Shown here in pieces: positions 16,330 to 23,995 of a stretch of 39,885 bases of DNA. Source of the stretch: a virus. The stretch spans positions 1-39,885 of the IMG/VR virus record IMGVR_UViG_3300009509_000051, one strand, 5' to 3'. A program made the position numbers and the translations under genes. The notes below the pieces were generated by a model. The model saw only the letters and a program-made list of their open reading frames with translations. It made no database searches and was not told where the DNA came from. Numbering within the stretch: the first letter of the stretch is position 1; each line of letters starts with the position of its first letter.

Positions 16330-16800
16330 ATGGCCAAAACGCACTTCAAAACCCGGAAAAGAAAAACCGAATTCAAACTTTCGGAAGAAACCGCGCAGGA
16401 ACAATTAGCGATTCTGCTGGATTTCTATGAGCTTTACCCTGATGAATTCGAGAATCAATCCCAAACAAACCTTTACGAAATGCATTGCGCCAATCTCGTT
16501 AAAGGCATTCGCTCCGGGCGTCTGGAAATCTCCAACACGGATGGCAACCTTCAAATCGTTCAAAATACCAAAAACTTCATTGAGAGCGGTCCTATCATTT
16601 ACAAGGAACTGAGCTTCAAGGCCAAAATGCAGGGAAGCGGCATCAGGGGCGAAACTTCAGACGCGGAGGCGATCATGCCGCGCCGCAACGCCGCCATTCT
16701 TGGAGAACTGAGCGGCTTGGGCGTAGATGGTATATCAATGCTGAAAGGCGTCGATATGTCGCTGGCGGAAAGTCTCGCTTTTTTATTTGGTCTCGTGTAG
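16330..16800 (+). CDS. Tail assembly chaperone, short form (G/gp41-like)
   Basis: A 156-residue protein between the tube and tape-measure genes, as in Mu gp41 and lambda G. It starts with basic FKTRKRKTEFKLSEETAQEQ and is otherwise helical. Its role should be to coat the tape measure while the tube is built. The stop at 16798-16800 follows 13 bp after a slippery heptamer, and a second product comes from frameshifting there. Confidence 0.7.
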   Translation: MAKTHFKTRKRKTEFKLSEETAQEQLAILLDFYELYPDEFENQSQTNLYEMHCANLVKGIRSGRLEISNTDGNLQIVQNTKNFIESGPIIYKELSFKAKMQGSGIRGETSDAEAIMPRRNAAILGELSGLGVDGISMLKGVDMSLAESLAFLFGLV

Positions 16801-16964
16801 TTCCCAGGCTGCACGAATTCGCTGGATTGTTGTTCGATCGGGGCGTTTCGCCTCTTGAGATCGAGCAGATGAGTTATATGCAAATGCGATATTGGGCGGA
16901 ATGGGCTAAGGCTTTCAATAAACGAGACAGAAAGCAAATCGAAAAAATGTCGCGCCGGCCTTAA
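16330..16964 (+). CDS. Frameshifted tail chaperone (GT-like), -1 at 16779-16785
   Basis: Zero frame reads GCT TTT TTA. T TTT TTA at 16779-16785 is a canonical X XXY YYZ slippery site, the same as in HIV-1. After a -1 slip the frame continues for 59 codons (ending at TAA 16962-16964) with IWSRVVPRLHEFAGLLFDRG and YMQMRYWAEWAKAFNKRDRK. This extension lies in an otherwise gene-less gap before the tape measure and looks like the T domain of other phages. Both products are needed in lambda. The site is seen; frameshifting is inferred from family precedent. Confidence 0.8.
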
Positions 16965-16980
16965 TCATTCATAAATTTCC

Positions 16981-17043
16981 GTCATTCCGGTCTTGAGCCG
17001 GATCCATTTGTCACTAGCATGGATTCGTGCAAGTCCGGCATGA
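16981..17043. repeat. REP-like palindrome pair, copy 6
   Basis: GTCATTCCGGTCTTGAGCCGG ... CATGGATTCGTGCAAGTCCG then GCATGAT. An apparent early ATG for the tape measure at 17019 lies inside it. Confidence 0.7.
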
Positions 17044-17087
17044 TATATAAAAAATTTCACCCGGCTTTGAGTCGGCATAATAAAGAT

Positions 17088-18989
17088 ATGCCTGAAAATT
17101 TCATAGTCAGCACTCAATTCGTCGCAAAGGACATGATGGCGGCGTTCTGGGCGAAACAGATTCGTAGCGCGGATAAATTCGGAGACACGACTAGTCGCGA
17201 ATTCAACCGCGCTTCGAATTCCGCCAGCCGATTCGGAGACGTGCTGGGAGGAATCATCGGCGCGAATCTAATCGAGCGAGCGTTTTTTCAGGCTAAGGAA
17301 CAAATCGGCTCCTTTATTACCGAAGCCGCCAGAATCGAAAGCGCGGAAACCGCTTTCAAACGACTGGTCGGCGGCATGGAGAATGCCAAGCGAACAATTA
17401 CCGATCTTCGCATCCTGGGAGCGGAGACGCCTTTCGAGTTCCGCGATCTGGCTGAAGCCAGCACGACCTTATTAGGTTTCGAGGCGGTCACGCGACAAAC
17501 CTTGATTCCGACTCTCAGAATGCTGGGAGATTTGGCTGGAGGCAATGTCGATAAACTTAATCGTATAGTTCTGGCCTTTGGTCAAGTAGAAGCGGGCGGC
17601 AAGGCATCTATGCAGGATGTCAATCAATTCGTCAATGCCGGCATTCCAATTCTGGGAGCATTGGCTCGACAATGGGGAGTCAATGTCATGGAGGCCCGCA
17701 AGATGGTTTCCCAGGGCAAGGCCACTAGTACGGAAGTGCGAAAAGCATTCCGTGCCATGACTGCGGAAGGCGGGTTGTTTTATCGCGGCATGGCGGATGC
17801 TTCGCAAACTTTCGAGGGGCGGATGTCAACCTTGAGAGACGAGATCAACATGGCAAAACAGACCATAGGTCTGCAATTCCTGCCTATTCTCAAGGATTAT
17901 ATCATCGACTCCATAACCTTAGCTAAAACAGTCGGAGACTGGGCCGAAGCCAATCAGTTATTAATCAAAGAAGAAGTCAATAAATGGCTGGCCACGACGC
18001 GGGATATTCTTAAGGAAGTCTGGCCGATCGCCAAAACAGTTTTGGGAATCGTCAGCGATATGCTGCCCGTTATCCGCGCGATGGCTCCGATCCTGCCTGT
18101 TTTGGCGGCTGGCTGGGCGGCCAATAAAACCGTGATGATTGGCATTATGACCCTTGAGTTTGGTAAATCGCTACTAGTCATGACTGGCATAGTGAAAGGA
18201 GTTACCGCCGCGCAATGGGGGTGGAACGTGGCTATGTCCGCGAATCCAGTCGGAGCGATTATTTTGGGAGTGACCGCGTTAATCGCCGGCATAGTTTTAT
18301 TAGTCAAACACTGGGATACGGTGGAAGCCGCGATTATCAGCGGAGCCAATAAGATTTTGACGGCTTTCAAAGAAGATTTCTTTGAAACTCTGAGAATATC
18401 CACTTGGGTTTTCAGAATGATCGCCAAAGGCGCGTTTGAGTTCATCCGCCGCATGGGACAAATCTTCGGCTTCAAAACCGTGGAAAAAGAATTCGGCAAT
18501 CTGGTCAACGTCATGGACGATCTGGACGCAAAACTAAAAGAAGCCTCCGGCGTAAAACCTTGGTGGAGAGAACGCGATACGCAACAGGCGATGCAGAATC
18601 TTTTCAAAACTCAACGACTGATGGTTAAGCCTCCAACGATAACGCTTGCTCCCAGCGATTATGTCGTAGAAGATTTGCCGAAAGTTTCTCAGGCTCTAAA
18701 GCTCGACGTGCGCCGTCTGAATGTTGAAAATCTCTTTTCCCAAATGAGGGAAGCCGCGCCGCCGCGTTTTACCGGTCTGGTTCAACCTCAAGTCAATATC
18801 GCGCCTGCCGCCGCGCCGCCGGCGGAACGCGGCGGATTCGTCGCGCCCGACAGGATAGACAGGCAGGTAATAGAGCACAGAATGACGATCGATATCCCAG
18901 GAGCACCGGAAGGAACTAGAATCACCATCGGCAAAAGCAAGGCGACCGCTCCTCCGGTTTCGGTCAACCTGCTGGGCAAGGCATCATGA
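17088..18989 (+). CDS. Tape measure protein
   Basis: About 633 residues from the ATG at 17088; an earlier ATG at 17019 lies in the repeat and is not preferred. The N-terminal 230 or so residues fit the tape_meas_nterm domain: GAETPFEFRDLAEASTTLLG and QDVNQFVNAGIPILGALARQ are its characteristic segments. A hydrophobic stretch around ANPVGAIILGVTALIAGIVL could cross the host membrane on DNA entry. The C-terminus is Pro/Ala-rich. Its length sets tail length; 633 residues suggests a tail near 90-100 nm by the usual 1.5 angstrom per residue rule. Confidence 0.88.
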   Translation: MPENFIVSTQFVAKDMMAAFWAKQIRSADKFGDTTSREFNRASNSASRFGDVLGGIIGANLIERAFFQAKEQIGSFITEAARIESAETAFKRLVGGMENAKRTITDLRILGAETPFEFRDLAEASTTLLGFEAVTRQTLIPTLRMLGDLAGGNVDKLNRIVLAFGQVEAGGKASMQDVNQFVNAGIPILGALARQWGVNVMEARKMVSQGKATSTEVRKAFRAMTAEGGLFYRGMADASQTFEGRMSTLRDEINMAKQTIGLQFLPILKDYIIDSITLAKTVGDWAEANQLLIKEEVNKWLATTRDILKEVWPIAKTVLGIVSDMLPVIRAMAPILPVLAAGWAANKTVMIGIMTLEFGKSLLVMTGIVKGVTAAQWGWNVAMSANPVGAIILGVTALIAGIVLLVKHWDTVEAAIISGANKILTAFKEDFFETLRISTWVFRMIAKGAFEFIRRMGQIFGFKTVEKEFGNLVNVMDDLDAKLKEASGVKPWWRERDTQQAMQNLFKTQRLMVKPPTITLAPSDYVVEDLPKVSQALKLDVRRLNVENLFSQMREAAPPRFTGLVQPQVNIAPAAAPPAERGGFVAPDRIDRQVIEHRMTIDIPGAPEGTRITIGKSKATAPPVSVNLLGKAS

Positions 18990-20248
18990 CTTGGCAACAG
19001 CGCGTAAGGGATACGATAGAATTCGTTTCACCTCAAAAAAAATCGTTTTTCGCCTACTGGGAAGAGGTAACGGAATCTTTAGCGCACACCCTGGGAATAT
19101 TCAAATATCCAAAAATCAAGGGTATCGTTATCCAAGACCTGGACGATAGCGGATTTCTGCATAATTTTTCATTCTCGTTTCATGGCGAAAACCACGACCA
19201 GCAGGCGCGGGCGTTCTTCCAAGCCTGTCGGGAAACTGGAACATGGGAGATCACGCACCCGAATAACGGAAAGCTGAATCTTCAGCTTTCCGAAATAACG
19301 AAAAGATACAGGCCGAATCAGGATGCGAACGCGACCTATTTCGACAGCTCCTGGCTTGAGCCGGCTCCAGCGGAACAAATCATCAGCGTCGAGGAAAATA
19401 TTGAAAACCTGCGTGCGCAATCTACTATCGTCAATGAGACGGCGGCGGGACAATTCGAGAGATTCACGGATTTAAGCACAGCCAGTCTGCGAAACTCCAC
19501 CGTGGTGGCTAGTAGATCGCTGCTTGAGAGAATCCAAAGCGCATTGGCCAGTCTCTACGAGCTTAACGCTACCCTGAACGGCTATATAAATTCGGTCGTC
19601 AGAGCCGTCAACAACGCTCTGAACCAGGCTGAAATATTCACGGCAACCTTGGCTAATCAGTTTCAGCAATTAATCCAGTTGCCGCTGCTGGTCACCAACA
19701 ATATAACGAATCGCCTTGATTCCCTAACGAACTTGGCGGACTCGATTTTCGATCTGACGCCGATCAACTCTTTCGCGGAAAGTCGCAATACGGCTTCAGT
19801 CATGGATATGGGCATAACAGCAGTTTTGACGGCGGCGGGCCTGAGCGTCATAGACGCCAACCTGGAAACCAGAAAGGACGCGCTTGACGCGGCCGCGGTG
19901 ATTTCCGACTTATTCACGGAAAATACCGAACGTCTTGACCAGCTTCAAAAACTGTTCATTGACCAGGACGCCAGAAGGCAATATTTCAGTCAGTCGGAAT
20001 CTTTCCCGGATACCACGGTTTTGATTCTGAGAGCGATCGATATAATCATTCAACAGTCATTCAACCTGAAAATCGAGAAAAAATTCACGCTGGACTTTCC
20101 CAGAGTTCCGCTTGAGATCGCCATGACCGAATACGGCGGACCGGGGGAGAACGACGCCAACATTGATTTTTTCATTCAAAGCAACGCTCTATCCGGCAAT
20201 GAGATTATTCTATTGCCGGCTGGAAGGAAGGTAATAGTTTATGTCTAA
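18986..20248 (+). CDS. DNA circulation / tail protein, Mu gpN (gp43)-like
   Basis: A 420-residue protein overlapping the tape-measure stop by 4 bp. The first 100 residues (SFSFHGENHDQQARAFFQAC, then GTWEITHPNNGKLNLQLSEI) are the DNA_circ_N domain of Mu gp43, where 'G..l..P..G.l.v' is typical. The long middle part is helical and the end returns to a beta pattern. Such proteins link tape measure and baseplate hub. In Mu the hub gene follows at once, whereas here the Csf cassette intervenes. Confidence 0.8.
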   Translation: MTWQQRVRDTIEFVSPQKKSFFAYWEEVTESLAHTLGIFKYPKIKGIVIQDLDDSGFLHNFSFSFHGENHDQQARAFFQACRETGTWEITHPNNGKLNLQLSEITKRYRPNQDANATYFDSSWLEPAPAEQIISVEENIENLRAQSTIVNETAAGQFERFTDLSTASLRNSTVVASRSLLERIQSALASLYELNATLNGYINSVVRAVNNALNQAEIFTATLANQFQQLIQLPLLVTNNITNRLDSLTNLADSIFDLTPINSFAESRNTASVMDMGITAVLTAAGLSVIDANLETRKDALDAAAVISDLFTENTERLDQLQKLFIDQDARRQYFSQSESFPDTTVLILRAIDIIIQQSFNLKIEKKFTLDFPRVPLEIAMTEYGGPGENDANIDFFIQSNALSGNEIILLPAGRKVIVYV

Positions 20249-20606
20249 AAATTGCTTATTAGATTTAGTTGATAGCGAAATTAGACCGGATTTCATAAAA
20301 CACAGCGTCAGAACCGCGAAACAACCGCATCAATGCTGCGAATGCGGCATGGCTATTGCCGCGCTTGAGCAATATGAATATACGGCAGGCGCATGGGATG
20401 GAGATTTCAGAACCTTCAAAACCTGTCTGCCCTGCGTCGAAATTCGCGACGAGTTGTTTTGTTCCTTCATCTTCACGGAAATATACTCGAGTCTAGAAAA
20501 TGAGGCTTTTGAAGTGAACATGGCCGCGCTGGAAAGATTCAGCCCGACGGCGCAGCGGAAATTGATTGAAAACTTGGTTTTGCCCTGGCTGGATAAGGAG
20601 GACTAA
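20241..20606 (+). CDS. Small zinc-binding phage protein
   Basis: A 121-residue protein overlapping the tail gene by 8 bp. Two Cys pairs, C32-C35 (with an extra C33) and C62-C65, frame EQYEYTAGAWDGDFRTFKTC. This pattern is seen in many prophage proteins of unknown role. It is the first gene after the tail-gene junction and may belong to the inserted segment. A strong AAGGAGGA at its 3' end supplies the ribosome site for the Csf2-like gene. Confidence 0.6.
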   Translation: MSKNCLLDLVDSEIRPDFIKHSVRTAKQPHQCCECGMAIAALEQYEYTAGAWDGDFRTFKTCLPCVEIRDELFCSFIFTEIYSSLENEAFEVNMAALERFSPTAQRKLIENLVLPWLDKED

Positions 20607-20609
20607 AAT
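20580..20609 (+). promoter_or_regulatory. Candidate promoter for the csf cassette
   Basis: TTGCCC (20580-20585), 18 bp, TAAAAT (20604-20609). The match is moderate and lies within the end of the upstream gene, so transcription would begin at about the csf2 start codon. It could only serve genes after csf2 properly, and may be chance. Confidence 0.2.
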
Positions 20610-20615
20610 TTAAAT

Positions 20616-21914
20616 ATGATTAAATTATCGTATAAAGCAGAGGCGTTACAGCCGATTTTTACAGGCAGCGATGAAGACGCCGGAATCACGAAAACATTAA
20701 GACGCGAAAAAGTTTCCTTTTCCGATCCGATCATTCATCAATCATGGTTTAAATCGGAAAATTCAAGACGACAAGCCGCGCTGTTGATTCTTGAAGAGAT
20801 TTGGAAAAAAATAGATTTCACGGATATGGGCGGCAATCGCCGCATGCGAATCTGGGATGAGTTTTCTTCTAAAATGCTGGCCGCGACAAGGGTCAGAAAT
20901 CGGTTTCAATTCCTGAATGAATTGACCAGGGCGTTCAATATCAGATCATTGAATAATCCCTTGATTTCGGAATTAATCCAACGTTTTTCAGATGACGAAT
21001 TCTTGACTTTGCTTCGAGACGAGCAACAATTTCTGATTCTGCTTTTAAGATCGAAACGTCAGGAAATTCAGGAAAAGAAAAAAGCGCAGGATGAATACGA
21101 TTCCACTAGCCCTTTCGATATTATCGATGATGAATCAAATGAATCTGTCGCTGATCTTGAAAAAAAAGGTTTCGGGTTGAAGAAATTCGGAAGAGATATG
21201 GAAAGCAAGGATGCTCCTCTGATCTATGCTAAAACTTTCGATAGAATCCCGTATATATCAGGTAACTCCATTAGGGGTTTGCTACGTAGACTTGTTATGC
21301 GCGATTTCTGCGAAAGAACCGGCATAAAGCAATTGAAAAAGGATATGTATCACCAGCTTTTCACCGGTGGGAATATTACGGATTCGACGATTTACGAAAA
21401 TATAGAACAACGTGAACGCTATGTCGCGATGTGTCCTCCAATAGGTCTTTTCGGTTCGGCTATCGGCAATATGACGATCGAAGGAGAATTGAAAGTGGGA
21501 GCTATGCGACCTTGTTGTTCCGAACATAAAACAGGAGGAGTATCTTTTTGGGAGTTGCTTGGCGTGGAATTCGGAACTCGCAGGGATGATTCCAAGCTGG
21601 AGCGCGACATAAAGATAATCGCGGAAAATTCGGAAAAGGATAAGCCGCAACAAATGAAATACGATTATGAAGTGTTCGTGAAAGGAACCATATTCAATCA
21701 TCAATTCATATGTACCACATATGATCCGCTTATCGAATCGGCATTTTGGCATGCTATGCGGATGTTCAAGGCAAATCCTTTCATCGGAGGAAATTCAGCT
21801 ATCGGCAATGGAGAAATAGAATTGAATTTTTCGGTTGAAGAAACTAAAGGCCAAAAATATCTTCAATATCTAGATGATCGAAAGTCCGAAATTCAGGAAT
21901 ATTTCGCTGGATAA
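20616..21914 (+). CDS. csf2: Cas7-family RAMP protein, Csf2-like (type IV backbone)
   Basis: In type IV complexes Csf2 polymerises along the guide RNA. Here the N-terminal strand (KLSYKAEALQPIFTGS) opens a RAMP ferredoxin fold. IPYISGNSIRGLLRRLV at 211-227 is the hallmark 'iP.iSGNSiRG.lR' seen in Csf2 and other Cas7 proteins. MCPPIGLFGSAIGN (272-285) and FIGGNSAIGNGEIEL (389-403) are the later Gly-rich segments. A charged helical insertion (about 50-190) makes it 432 residues, against about 350 usual for the family. The stop overlaps the next start (ATAATGG). Base composition is richer in A+T than the flanking tail genes. Confidence 0.82.
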   Translation: MIKLSYKAEALQPIFTGSDEDAGITKTLRREKVSFSDPIIHQSWFKSENSRRQAALLILEEIWKKIDFTDMGGNRRMRIWDEFSSKMLAATRVRNRFQFLNELTRAFNIRSLNNPLISELIQRFSDDEFLTLLRDEQQFLILLLRSKRQEIQEKKKAQDEYDSTSPFDIIDDESNESVADLEKKGFGLKKFGRDMESKDAPLIYAKTFDRIPYISGNSIRGLLRRLVMRDFCERTGIKQLKKDMYHQLFTGGNITDSTIYENIEQRERYVAMCPPIGLFGSAIGNMTIEGELKVGAMRPCCSEHKTGGVSFWELLGVEFGTRRDDSKLERDIKIIAENSEKDKPQQMKYDYEVFVKGTIFNHQFICTTYDPLIESAFWHAMRMFKANPFIGGNSAIGNGEIELNFSVEETKGQKYLQYLDDRKSEIQEYFAG

Positions 21915-22573
21915 TGGAATTCGTTTATCCTATTCCGGCGTGGATGAGAGGAAAAATTCTTGATAGGAAAAGACTATACGCTTTTCCCAATATCCCAGAG
22001 GAAAAACCTTTCATTCTCGATAGCGGAGCCTTTGGTTTGTTTAAATCGGGAAAACGCATGAATAATGCTTATTTCGAACGCTTATATAAGCATTATTCAT
22101 TATATGAAGGTTGGAAAGTCGCTCCTGATGTTTTTCTCGATCCTCGCGTCAGCATGAATAATTTTCGGTTATGGATGAAAAAATATGCTGATTGCCGAAT
22201 ATGCCCAGTCGTTCAATTTGCTAAAAAGAAAAAAATAGATCAGGTTTTAACTGAATATCAAATAGAATTCTATCTTAATTCAATAAATGAACTGCCGATC
22301 ATTTTCATTTCCAATCCAGGTTTGATCGCGGAAGCCTGGCCGCATGATTTTTTTCTTAAACTGAAAAACAAATATAATCTTAATTGGATACATTTGCTTG
22401 GAGCGGGCTGGAATATGAATGACATAAGAATTTACGCGACGCTCAAGGGATTGGATAGCATAGACAGCATTGTTTATTATCAAGATGATTTTTTCAATAT
22501 TAAAGGAACGAAGACGGAAATAGCCCTTAATAATCAACGTAAAATAGATGAATTGCTTTCAAATAACTTTTGA
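21914..22573 (+). CDS. TGT/DpdA-like TIM-barrel enzyme in the csf cassette
   Basis: A 219-residue protein resembling the tRNA-guanine transglycosylase superfamily, which swaps guanine for 7-deazaguanines in tRNA or, in DpdA, in DNA. FILDSGAFGLF (33-43) carries the Asp-Ser-Gly motif of the active site. APDVFLD (70-76), CPVVQF (97-102), HLLGAGWN (160-167) and SIDSIVYYQD (182-191) follow the barrel strands; Asp184 is the probable nucleophile. It lacks the C-terminal Cys3-His zinc site of tRNA TGTs and is much shorter, like single-domain phage versions. It sits between csf2 and csf3 with overlaps on both sides. Activity and substrate are inferred. Confidence 0.68.
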   Translation: MEFVYPIPAWMRGKILDRKRLYAFPNIPEEKPFILDSGAFGLFKSGKRMNNAYFERLYKHYSLYEGWKVAPDVFLDPRVSMNNFRLWMKKYADCRICPVVQFAKKKKIDQVLTEYQIEFYLNSINELPIIFISNPGLIAEAWPHDFFLKLKNKYNLNWIHLLGAGWNMNDIRIYATLKGLDSIDSIVYYQDDFFNIKGTKTEIALNNQRKIDELLSNNF

Positions 22574-23210
22574 AATGTCTTCTCCCATTTGCTTCATCGA
22601 TAGACCGATTTTCGACGCGATGATAGTTTATTGCTGGATGAAGGAGAAATACGGCAATATACCTGTCAAACTCGAATTATCGAATGAACAATTATCATCG
22701 TTTCCTGATTTGCCAATCGAATATCATGAAGACGGATACCCGCTTTCCTCGGTAATGACGTTCATGGGCAGTCTTGAATATACTGGAAGTTGGAAAAAAC
22801 GATGGGATAATCGAAACGACGTTTTGGCGGACTTCAATAAAAGTCAACGTAAAATCAATGTCGGTAAAGGAGCTTTCAAGTCGTACGATATGCCGTTGCC
22901 ATTATATCACATCGAGAATGTTGCGTTTTATTTCGTCGGAGATGCGGACCGTATCGAATATCTAATCAAACGTCACCTTCCAGGAATCGGCAAAAAAATA
23001 AGCCAGGGTTACGGCTTTTTCAAATCCTTTAAAATAAAGCCGGCGCAACGACGTTTATTTGACGATTTTTTATTGCGCCCAATTCCAGTCGCATCCGCGA
23101 TGCATTATGAATATTCAGATACCAATAATTACGAAATTAGATTTTGCGGCTACAGACCATCTTATTATTTACCGGAGAATCAAGCTAAATGCATTTATCC
23201 AGTTTTATAA
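22548..23210 (+). CDS. csf3: Cas5-family RAMP protein, Csf3-like
   Basis: Csf3 caps the 5' end of the guide in type IV complexes. Residues 1-16 (MNCFQITFEMSSPICF) form the first RAMP strand, so the ATG at 22548 is preferred over one at 22575 even though it overlaps the upstream gene by 26 bp. VGKGAFKSYDMPLPLYHIEN (105-124) resembles the conserved 'G.fK.y..p' region. GIGKKISQGYGFFKSFKI (146-163) is the Cas5 Gly-rich loop. GYRPSYYLPENQAKCIYPV (201-219) matches the typical Csf3 ending. Length 220 is normal. No catalytic His for Cas5d-like cleavage is evident. Confidence 0.78.
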   Translation: MNCFQITFEMSSPICFIDRPIFDAMIVYCWMKEKYGNIPVKLELSNEQLSSFPDLPIEYHEDGYPLSSVMTFMGSLEYTGSWKKRWDNRNDVLADFNKSQRKINVGKGAFKSYDMPLPLYHIENVAFYFVGDADRIEYLIKRHLPGIGKKISQGYGFFKSFKIKPAQRRLFDDFLLRPIPVASAMHYEYSDTNNYEIRFCGYRPSYYLPENQAKCIYPVL

Positions 23211-23989
23211 CTAAGCATATTAAATTCGAATATCCGGTTGAAGGTCGGGAAACGGTCTGTAAAATGTGCGGTCTTGGAATAACGCAGGGAGTTCATCAGA
23301 AAAACATAATTAAAAAAGCGACCTTCAATGATTACCAATATCTGAAATACGATTCCGATTTTCTATGTCAGCCTTGCGCCGCGTTGATTAGCGATATAAG
23401 GTTCGCGGATGACGTGAAAGACCAGAAACGCAGATTAAGAAGTTTTTCCTTTCTCGCGACTGAAAACGGGTTTAAAGTCTTGAAACGCGAAGATATTTGG
23501 GAAACGATATTCACGCCGCCCGCTGGTCCATTCGTTTTTTGCGTCACATATAGCAATAAAAAACATATAGCTTTCAAAACGCGGATTCAATGCGATAGTC
23601 AAAATTACGTGGTCTATACTGACAAAGGAGAAGTGCTGTTGGAACTTGCGAAAATAACAGAACTCGCGAGAATAATTTCATGCTGGTATAAAATATTGCC
23701 AGGAAAACAAAATATAAAACAGCAACCGACGTTTTTCACGAAATCGGAAATATTGCATGGCGGATACAACTTCAGAAATATATCTGAATACGGCATCGAA
23801 CGATATAATATCGAAAATAGATTTCTGGAAAAGTATAGAAATACGACTCTTTTAACGCTGTTGGTATTCGCTCTCAATAAAACTATTGATTCCAATATCG
23901 TCGCGAATACGATGCCGAATTCGGATATCGACGAAAATGATAATAATGTTGTTATTAAAGAAGATAAAGATGGAATTTTAAGTTTTTAA
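23189..23989 (+). CDS. csf1: Csf1-like zinc-finger protein (type IV Cas8-like subunit)
   Basis: Two CxxC pairs (C24-C27 and C60-C63) form the N-terminal zinc finger of Csf1. The segment FTPPAGPFVFCVTYSNKKHI (108-127) matches the conserved 'PP..PF.......KH' block of the family. The remainder is helical, and its last 20 residues are acidic. Csf1 acts as the large-subunit equivalent. It overlaps csf3 by 22 bp and ends 6 bp before the baseplate hub gene, so the cassette sits in the late tail transcript. Length 266 is within the family range. Confidence 0.76.
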   Translation: MHLSSFITKHIKFEYPVEGRETVCKMCGLGITQGVHQKNIIKKATFNDYQYLKYDSDFLCQPCAALISDIRFADDVKDQKRRLRSFSFLATENGFKVLKREDIWETIFTPPAGPFVFCVTYSNKKHIAFKTRIQCDSQNYVVYTDKGEVLLELAKITELARIISCWYKILPGKQNIKQQPTFFTKSEILHGGYNFRNISEYGIERYNIENRFLEKYRNTTLLTLLVFALNKTIDSNIVANTMPNSDIDENDNNVVIKEDKDGILSF

Positions 23990-23995
23990 TCAAAT

